Shown one piece after another: positions 9,080 through 12,663 of a DNA stretch of 12,663 bases. Made by a program: the position numbers and the translations under genes. Origin of the DNA: Christensenella sp. UBA1252 (GTDB lineage: Bacteria; Bacillota; Clostridia; Christensenellales; CAG-1252); NCBI GenBank assembly GCA_002308575.1, contig DBVY01000038.1, positions 35,789 to 48,451 of the forward strand, given 5' to 3'. The first letter of the stretch is position 1. Every line of letters starts with the position of its first letter. The notes below the pieces were generated by a model. That model did not search any database and had not been told where the DNA came from. It worked only from the letters and a program-made list of their open reading frames with translations.

Positions 9080-9181
9080 ATGAAACAATCGAACCAAAAA
9101 AACTGCGGCACCAAAGCCACGAAGAAAGCGTCCGCAAAGCGCGGCGCTTCGAACTGCTCGAACTGCGGTAGCGGCAAGTAA
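9080..9181 (+). CDS. 33-residue Lys/Cys mini-protein with CxxC motif
   Basis: ATG at 9080 to TAA at 9179-9181 encodes 33 residues, too short for most gene finders. It is supported by a perfect Shine-Dalgarno AGGAGG (9067-9072) seven bases before the start and by its own downstream terminator. The peptide has three cysteines: C9 in an NCG context, then C26 and C29 as NCSNCG. Seven lysines and one arginine, with almost no acidic or hydrophobic residues, make it strongly basic and probably unstructured. There is no signal peptide or membrane segment. The CxxC pair could bind a metal or form a disulfide; a peptide modified after translation, or a small nucleic-acid-binding protein, is also possible. 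I do not recognise a named family. It stands alone, convergent with rubrerythrin, so a redox link is only suggested by position. Confidence 0.72.
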   Translation: MKQSNQKNCGTKATKKASAKRGASNCSNCGSGK

Positions 9182-9201
9182 TATCCCAAAGCACCCCTAA
9201 C

Positions 9202-9223
9202 GCCGCTCGGCTTCCCGAGCGGC
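9202..9223 (+). other. GC-rich tetraloop hairpin after the mini-gene
   Basis: GCCGCTCGG (9202-9210) and CCGAGCGGC (9215-9223) form a perfect 9-bp stem with a CTTC loop, 20 bases after the stop codon and just before the intrinsic terminator. CUUC-type loops with a closing G-C pair are stable in RNA. It has no U-run of its own, so it more likely protects the 3' end or assists termination. Confidence 0.65.
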
Positions 9224-9229
9224 ACAACG

Positions 9230-9259
9230 AAAAAAAACGCGCCACAGCGCGTTTTTTTC
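9230..9259. terminator. Bidirectional intrinsic terminator between the mini-gene and rubrerythrin
   Basis: A perfect 12-bp stem (9231-9242 with 9247-9258) has a CACA loop. The A-run and T-run sit inside the arms, so the structure reads as hairpin plus U-tract on either strand. It ends the plus-strand 33-residue gene and lies about 95 bases past the stop of the convergent rubrerythrin gene. That gene has only a weak interrupted hairpin (9330-9348, no U-run) closer to it. Confidence 0.85.
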
Positions 9260-9352
9260 TTTTTATCGACTCCTTGGCAGGAAAAACGGTTTTCAGCCGA
9301 ATTTAGACCTTTTACGCGCACATACGCACGCCCTCGCGCTATGCGGGCGCGA

Positions 9353-9946
9353 TCATTCTCCGTCCGAAAGCTTCAAAAGGACGACGCCTTGCTTTGCGCC
9401 GCAGACGGGACAGATCTCAAAGGCTTCCTTTTTCGTCCATTCGTAGCCGCAACCGCCGCATTTCCATTTGGTCGCTTCCTCTTTTTTATATAAGGTGCCG
9501 GACTTCATTTGCTCGTAAAGGTCGGTGAAGAGTTTTTTATGGCAGGTTTCGATCCCGATCAAATTGCGAAACAATCCCGCGATATCTTTAAAGCCCTCCT
9601 CTTCCGCCGTCTTTTGATAGGCGGGATACACTTTCTCCGCCTCGATCCCCTCGTCCTCGGCGGCAAGGCGCAGGTTTTCCGTAAGATCCCATTTTTCTTT
9701 GAACGGGTAGCCCGAACAGACGTCCACGTTCGCGATCGTTTGCTCACTTGCGCTTTGCAGATAGGTGTAGCACATACGGGCGTGATTGAATTCGTTGTAC
9801 ACGATCTTGTCAATGACTTCGGCAAGGGCGGTATAGCCCTGCTGGCGGGCGCCGTACTCGATGAATTCGTAGCGCGTGCGCGCCATACATTCGCCGGCGA
9901 AGGCTTTCGCCAAATTCAGATAAGTTTTGCTTTCAATGAGTTTCAT
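9353..9946 (-). CDS. rbr: Rubrerythrin (diiron peroxidase with C-terminal rubredoxin domain)
   Basis: The 197-residue protein has the classic order: a four-helix diiron ferritin-like domain (about 1-145), then a rubredoxin-like domain (about 160-190). Likely iron ligands are E19 (FAGE), E52 and H55 (ExxH), E99 and E102 (ExxE, aligned on the following YP), and E133 and H136 (ExxH). Rubredoxin iron is held by C163/C166 (CGGC) and C179/C182 (CPVC). All key residues are present and the length matches the family (about 190-200). Rubrerythrins reduce hydrogen peroxide to water in the cytoplasm of anaerobes, using electrons from reduced rubredoxin-type donors. The start is fixed by AGGAGG (plus positions 9951-9956) four bases upstream. 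The gene diverges from the ACT operon. A TATAAC -10-like box lies at 10008-10013 without a good -35, and no clear PerR operator is visible. Confidence 0.95.
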   Translation of the reverse strand: MKLIESKTYLNLAKAFAGECMARTRYEFIEYGARQQGYTALAEVIDKIVYNEFNHARMCYTYLQSASEQTIANVDVCSGYPFKEKWDLTENLRLAAEDEGIEAEKVYPAYQKTAEEEGFKDIAGLFRNLIGIETCHKKLFTDLYEQMKSGTLYKKEEATKWKCGGCGYEWTKKEAFEICPVCGAKQGVVLLKLSDGE

Positions 9947-10043
9947 AGTTCCTCCTTTTTTAGCCGCATTTCGGTTCTGCGAAGGAGTATTGACGCGTTT
10001 CGGCGACGTTATACGCGCGTCCTTCCGTTCCGCTTGAATTTGC

Positions 10044-10072
10044 TTGATAAGCGCTCATAGGCGCGCTATAAT
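10044..10072 (+). promoter_or_regulatory. Strong sigma-70/sigma-A type promoter for the ACT-UPF0210-queH operon
   Basis: TTGATA (10044-10049) and TATAAT (10067-10072) are separated by exactly 17 bases. This is five of six matches at -35 and six of six at -10. Transcription would start near 10079, leaving a leader of only about 22 bases before the ATG at 10101. That is too short for a riboswitch or attenuator. It sits in the divergent region shared with rubrerythrin. Confidence 0.82.
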
Positions 10073-10100
10073 AAGGGTGAATAAAACGATTGGGGGCATT

Positions 10101-10370
10101 ATGAACGTTATCATCAGCGTTATCGGAAAAGACAGGATCGGAATCATTCGCGACGTTTCGACGTTTCTTGCGGATCTGAACGTCAACATCGTGGACATTT
10201 CGCAAACCCTTATGGGCGAATATTTTACGATGATCATGCGCGCAAACCTCGAAAAGAGCGATATGCCGATCGACAAACTCATTAAAGCGCTTCGCGAAAA
10301 AGGCGAAAGCGTCGGCTTGGACATCAATCTTCGCAGCGAAGACATCTTCGACGCGATGCACAGGATTTGA
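10101..10370 (+). CDS. ACT-domain protein, UPF0237 family
   Basis: The 89-residue protein is a single ACT domain. It begins with a beta strand and the GKDRIGI loop (residues 9-15) that is typical of the family's ligand-binding turn, followed by helix, strands ([19 protein letters not shown]) and a second helix (about 55-67). ACT domains bind amino acids or similar small ligands, usually as dimers; this family's ligand is not known. The ATG at 10101 is chosen over upstream in-frame codons because those would lie inside the promoter, because family members start with a short M-x-(A/V)-(V/I) strand, and because GGGGG (10092-10096) gives a modest ribosome binding site. The stop is one base before the next start. 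The same pair (UPF0237 then UPF0210) is conserved widely, for example as neighbours in streptococci, which suggests a joint function. Confidence 0.93.
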   Translation: MNVIISVIGKDRIGIIRDVSTFLADLNVNIVDISQTLMGEYFTMIMRANLEKSDMPIDKLIKALREKGESVGLDINLRSEDIFDAMHRI

Positions 10371-10371
10371 A

Positions 10372-11721
10372 ATGATTACGGATAAAGAGATCTTCGAAAC
10401 GATGGGCATGGTGCGTTCCCAGCACCTCGACGTCCGCTGTATCACGATGGGGATTTCCCTTTTCGACTGCATTTCTTCCGATAAAGAAGAAACGGCGCGC
10501 CGCGTGTACGACAAGATCGCGACCTACGCGAAAGACCTCGTGGACGTCGGCAACAAGATCGCGACGATGTACGGCGTTCCCGTCGTCAACAAGCGCGTTT
10601 CGATCACGCCGGCAAGCCTCGTGGGCGCGGCGAGCGGCGGCTATTTCGAGATCGCGAAAGCAATGGATAAAGCCGCGGCGGAAACGGGCATCGACTTCAT
10701 CGGTGGCTACACCGCCCTCGTGCAAAAAGGCGCGACGGACAAGGAAAACGCCTTCCTTTCCACGATCCCCGAAGCCCTCGCGGCAACGAAAAAGGTCTGT
10801 TCGTCCGTCAACGTGGCGTCTTCGCGCGCGGGGATCAATATGGACGCGGTCAAGCGCATGGGCGAGATCGTTAAACAAACCGCCTATCTGACGAGAGAAG
10901 AAGATTCGATCGGCGCGGCAAAACTCGTAACCTTCGCAAACGCCGTTGAAGACAACCCGTTTATGGCGGGCGCGTTCCACGGAACGGGCGAAGCGGACAA
11001 AGTTATCAACGTAGGCGTAAGCGGCCCCGGCGTTGTGAAAGCCGCGCTCGAACAGGTGGACGGCGATTTGACCGCCGTTGCGGAAACCGTTAAAAAGACG
11101 GCGTTTAAAGTCACGCGCGTCGGACAGCTCGTTGCGAAAACGGCGGCGAAAATGCTCGGCGCGGAATTCGGCATCGTGGACCTCTCCCTCGCCCCGACCC
11201 CCGCGATCGGCGACAGCGTGGGCAGGATCCTCGAAGAAATGGGCTTGGAGCGCGTGGGCGCTTGCGGCACGACGGCGGCGCTTGCCCTCTTGAACGACGC
11301 CGTAAAAAAAGGCGGCATTATGGCAAGTTCGCACGTCGGCGGGCTTTCGGGCGCGTTTATCCCCGTTTCCGAAGATATCGGAATGATCGAAGCCGCGGAA
11401 ATGGGCGCTTTGACCCTTGAACGGCTCGAAGCGATGACGTCCGTTTGCAGCGTCGGTATCGATATGGTCGCGATCCCCGGCGATACGCCTGCGGAAATCA
11501 TCTCGGCAATGATCGCGGACGAAGCGGCGATCGGCGTTATCAATCACAAAACGACGGCGGTCCGCGCGATCCCCGTCTATGGGAAAAAGGTAGGAGATTC
11601 GGCGTCCTTCGGCGGATTGCTCGGGCGCGCGCCGATCATGAAAGTCAGCGGATATTCTCCTTTGAAATTCATAAGCCGCGGCGGACGCATTCCGGCGCCG
11701 CTCAGCAGCAACAAGAACTGA
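10372..11721 (+). CDS. PFL-like UPF0210/DUF711 family protein
   Basis: This 449-residue protein matches the full length of the UPF0210 (DUF711) family, often labelled 'PFL family protein' for a fold related to pyruvate formate-lyase. Recognisable parts are the start ([17 protein letters not shown]), the NKRVSITP segment (about 74-81), the long middle with [19 protein letters not shown] (about 204-222), the [11 protein letters not shown] stretch, the [12 protein letters not shown] segment and the conserved end [14 protein letters not shown]. No glycyl-radical motif is apparent. The biochemical role is unknown; the constant partnership with the preceding ACT protein suggests that the ACT subunit senses a ligand for it. 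AGGA lies six bases before the ATG. The gap from the upstream gene is one base, and the TGA overlaps the queH ATG by one base. The protein is probably cytoplasmic: I see no signal peptide or membrane helix. Confidence 0.93.
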   Translation: MITDKEIFETMGMVRSQHLDVRCITMGISLFDCISSDKEETARRVYDKIATYAKDLVDVGNKIATMYGVPVVNKRVSITPASLVGAASGGYFEIAKAMDKAAAETGIDFIGGYTALVQKGATDKENAFLSTIPEALAATKKVCSSVNVASSRAGINMDAVKRMGEIVKQTAYLTREEDSIGAAKLVTFANAVEDNPFMAGAFHGTGEADKVINVGVSGPGVVKAALEQVDGDLTAVAETVKKTAFKVTRVGQLVAKTAAKMLGAEFGIVDLSLAPTPAIGDSVGRILEEMGLERVGACGTTAALALLNDAVKKGGIMASSHVGGLSGAFIPVSEDIGMIEAAEMGALTLERLEAMTSVCSVGIDMVAIPGDTPAEIISAMIADEAAIGVINHKTTAVRAIPVYGKKVGDSASFGGLLGRAPIMKVSGYSPLKFISRGGRIPAPLSSNKN

Positions 11722-12332
11722 TGAACGCAAGAAATTACAACAAAGAAATGAAAGCGACGATCGCGGAGATCGGAGAGCGAGGGGAAACGCCCTCGCTTCT
11801 TTTGCACGCCTGTTGCGCGCCTTGCGCCTCGCACCCCTTGACGATCCTCGCGGACGCATTCGATCTGACCGTTTTTTACTATAACCCGAACATCACGGAC
11901 GACGAAGAGCGCGAAAAGCGTTTTCAGGAGCTTAAACGCCATTTAGAGAAAAATTATCCGCGGGTCGGACTGATCCGCGGCGAAGCGGACAAAGAGGCGT
12001 TTTTCGAAGCCGCGAAAGGCTTGGAAACGGCACCCGAAGGCGGGTTGCGCTGCGCGAAATGCTTCGCCCTGCGCTTAAACGAAACGGCGAAACGGGCAAA
12101 AGAGGAGGGTTTCGATTATTTCGCAACGACCCTGACCCTCTCTCCGCTCAAAAACCCCGTCCTGATCAACGGGATCGGAGAAAAAGCCGCGACGGCCTAC
12201 GGCGTAAAATACCTCGCGTCCGACTTCAAAAAAGACGGCGGCTATTTGCATTCGATCGAGATCTGCAAAGCGGAGAATCTCTATAGGCAGAACTATTGCG
12301 GGTGTATTTTCAGCAAACCGATATTAAAATAA
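11721..12332 (+). CDS. queH: Epoxyqueuosine reductase QueH
   Basis: The 203-residue protein is a standard-length QueH (formerly DUF208), the non-B12 enzyme that reduces epoxyqueuosine to queuosine at the wobble base of tRNAs with GUN anticodons. Visible motifs are LLLHACCAPC (C31, C32, C35), the FYYNPNI strand (52-58), CAKCF (C111, C114), TLTLSPLKN (137-145), DFKKDGGYLHSIE (168-180) and the end motif YRQNYCGCIFS (C193, C195). These cysteines are expected to hold the iron-sulfur cluster and metal site of the family. The ATG at 11721 is preferred because its NYNKEM segment fits the usual N-terminus. It overlaps the previous stop (TGATG), so translation is probably coupled; there is no separate ribosome binding site, and a second ATG lies at 11748. 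No other queuosine genes and no preQ1-type leader are in the window. Confidence 0.95.
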   Translation: MNARNYNKEMKATIAEIGERGETPSLLLHACCAPCASHPLTILADAFDLTVFYYNPNITDDEEREKRFQELKRHLEKNYPRVGLIRGEADKEAFFEAAKGLETAPEGGLRCAKCFALRLNETAKRAKEEGFDYFATTLTLSPLKNPVLINGIGEKAATAYGVKYLASDFKKDGGYLHSIEICKAENLYRQNYCGCIFSKPILK

Positions 12333-12432
12333 TTTTGAATTCTCTCTATCGCTCCGTGAATTGTTTGACGCCATCAAACGTTGCGGAAACTTTTACACTT
12401 GCGATTTTTTACGCATTTGATATATCTAATAG

Positions 12433-12560
12433 TTAAGGCTTCGAAGATTGATGCGAATGCGAGGCTCGCCGAGGGGACGCACAGGCGCGTACTTTTTGTA
12501 CGTAACTGCGCGGAACCGAAAGAAGCAAACGAAGCAGTCGCGCAATATCCGAAGCCTTAA
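12433..12560. repeat. 128-bp imperfect palindrome (MITE-like or structured-RNA element)
   Basis: The ends TTAAGGCTTCG (12433-12443) and CGAAGCCTTAA (12550-12560) are perfect 11-bp inverted repeats. Moving inward, ATTG/CAAT, GCGA/TCGC and TGC/GCA continue the pairing in register with small bulges. The exact centre is a second clean hairpin, CGTAC-TTTTT-GTACG (12488-12502), flanked by GCG/CGC. The whole element is therefore one long hairpin centred near 12496. There is no transposase. Such symmetric, short, non-coding units with terminal inverted repeats ending in TTAA resemble miniature mobile elements; a structured 3' RNA is an alternative. A copy count across the genome is needed to decide. 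Confidence 0.6.
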
Positions 12561-12600
12561 AAAAAGCGCCTGAAAGGATTTATCTTTCAGGCGCTTTTTT
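12559..12600. terminator. Strong bidirectional intrinsic terminator
   Basis: A perfect 17-bp stem (12560-12576 with 12584-12600) has a 7-base loop. It has a run of A on the left and T on the right, so it works on both strands. It closes the ACT-UPF0210-queH operon on the plus strand and the minus-strand gene entering from the right. Its left A-run abuts and overlaps the right end of the palindrome. Confidence 0.88.
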
Positions 12601-12604
12601 GTTT

Positions 12605-12624
12605 GCGGCGCGTTGCCGCGCCGC
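12605..12624. other. GC-rich hairpin beside the terminator
   Basis: GCGGCGCG (12605-12612) and CGCGCCGC (12617-12624) form a perfect 8-bp stem with a TTGC loop. On the minus strand it lies between the stop at 12637 and the terminator. This is the same stop, GC hairpin, terminator order seen after the 33-residue gene. Confidence 0.6.
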
Positions 12625-12636
12625 GTTCAAGCGAAA

Positions 12637-12663
12637 TTATTTCTTCTTGCCTTTGCCTTTGCC
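12637..12663 (-). CDS. C-terminal end of a minus-strand gene with a Gly-Lys tail (partial)
   Basis: Reading leftward from the window edge, GGC-AAA repeats give GKGKGKKK followed by TAA (12637-12639). Only eight codons are visible, so the product cannot be named. A Gly-Lys-rich basic tail, a hairpin at 12605-12624 and the terminator at 12559-12600 directly after the stop are what one expects at a gene's 3' end. Basic low-complexity tails of this kind occur on RNA- or DNA-binding proteins, but that is only a possibility. Confidence 0.5.
   Translation of the reverse strand, partial: GKGKGKKK

Larger units (their letters stand above)
12333..12636. other. Gene-free right-hand intergenic region
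   Basis: Between the queH stop and the minus-strand tail there is no convincing gene. It holds a small hairpin GTTTGA-CGCCA-TCAAAC (12363-12379) without a U-run, a looser pair ATCAAA (12373-12378) with TTTGAT (12416-12421), the 128-bp palindrome, the strong terminator and a GC hairpin. The 5' part is AT-rich and the palindrome is GC-rich, which sets it apart from its flank. Confidence 0.6.

Noticed and set aside
9080..9181. SCIFF-type radical-SAM peptide precursor
   Set aside because: SCIFF peptides carry six cysteines in about 45 residues beside a radical SAM maturase. This one has three, and no such enzyme is in the window.
9330..9348. Separate terminator for rubrerythrin
   Set aside because: The hairpin is interrupted by a two-base bulge and lacks a U-run on the minus strand. 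The bidirectional terminator at 9230-9259 is a better candidate.
10008..10072. PerR or Fur operator between rubrerythrin and the ACT operon
   Set aside because: No convincing match to the inverted-repeat consensus was seen; the only AT-rich block is the -10 box itself.
10044..10100. N-terminal extension of the ACT protein from an upstream TTG
   Set aside because: It would start at the first base of the -35 box and add 19 residues before the conserved family start. The ATG at 10101 fits the family.
11650..11721. preQ1-type riboswitch or other leader for queH
   Set aside because: The queH start overlaps the previous stop codon, and the upstream bases are the conserved UPF0210 C-terminus, leaving no room for a leader.
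10324..11859. 511-codon minus-strand frame over the UPF0210 gene
   Set aside because: Same codon-bias effect; the plus-strand proteins here match known families along their full length.
12451..12573. 40-residue basic plus-strand frame (starting MRMRGSPRGR) crossing the palindrome
   Set aside because: No ribosome binding site at proper distance, and it runs through both palindrome arms into the terminator stem. Its basic composition is explained by the inverted-repeat DNA. If the element proves to be multi-copy, the frame should be tested for conservation before being dismissed fully.

Overview
The window looks like part of the chromosome of an anaerobic Firmicute, most likely an uncultured, gut-type Clostridia lineage. 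The reasons are strong AGGAGG ribosome binding sites, a rubrerythrin, the oxygen-independent queuosine enzyme QueH, a very large glycine-motif beta-helix surface protein, and moderate GC with a strong preference for NCG and ATC codons. This placement is an inference; there is no rRNA or marker gene to fix it. I see no tRNA, rRNA, CRISPR array, transposase or phage gene.

Layout. (1) Bases 1-8565 (+) are the 3' part of one enormous gene, cut by the left edge, encoding at least 2854 residues of a repetitive beta-helix surface protein. An intrinsic terminator follows it. (2) Bases 8650-9066 are mostly non-coding, with several small hairpins and one doubtful antisense reading frame. (3) A 33-residue, lysine- and cysteine-containing mini-protein (9080-9181, +) has a perfect ribosome binding site and is followed by a GC-rich hairpin and a symmetric terminator. 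(4) A rubrerythrin gene (9353-9946, -) converges on it and probably shares that terminator. (5) Diverging from rubrerythrin, a near-consensus promoter (TTGATA, 17 bp, TATAAT) drives a tight three-gene operon: an ACT-domain protein (UPF0237), a PFL-like UPF0210/DUF711 protein, and queH, with junctions of +1 and -1 bases. (6) The right end has no clear gene from 12333 to 12636. It carries a 128-bp imperfect palindrome, a strong bidirectional terminator, a second GC hairpin, and the last eight codons of a minus-strand gene ending in a Gly-Lys tail.

How the parts may work together. The ACT/UPF0210 pair is a widely conserved neighbour pair of unknown function, thought to be small-molecule sensing or regulatory; here it is co-transcribed with the last enzyme of queuosine synthesis. 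Rubrerythrin handles peroxide and shares the intergenic control region with that operon. The giant protein is probably exported and mediates contact with host, mucus or other cells, but both its export signal (outside the window) and its means of attachment are unseen.

The less ordinary items are the 33-residue Cys/Lys peptide, the 128-bp palindrome, the unexplained C-terminal module of the giant protein, and the coupling of queH to the ACT/UPF0210 pair. None of them amounts to proof of a new system.
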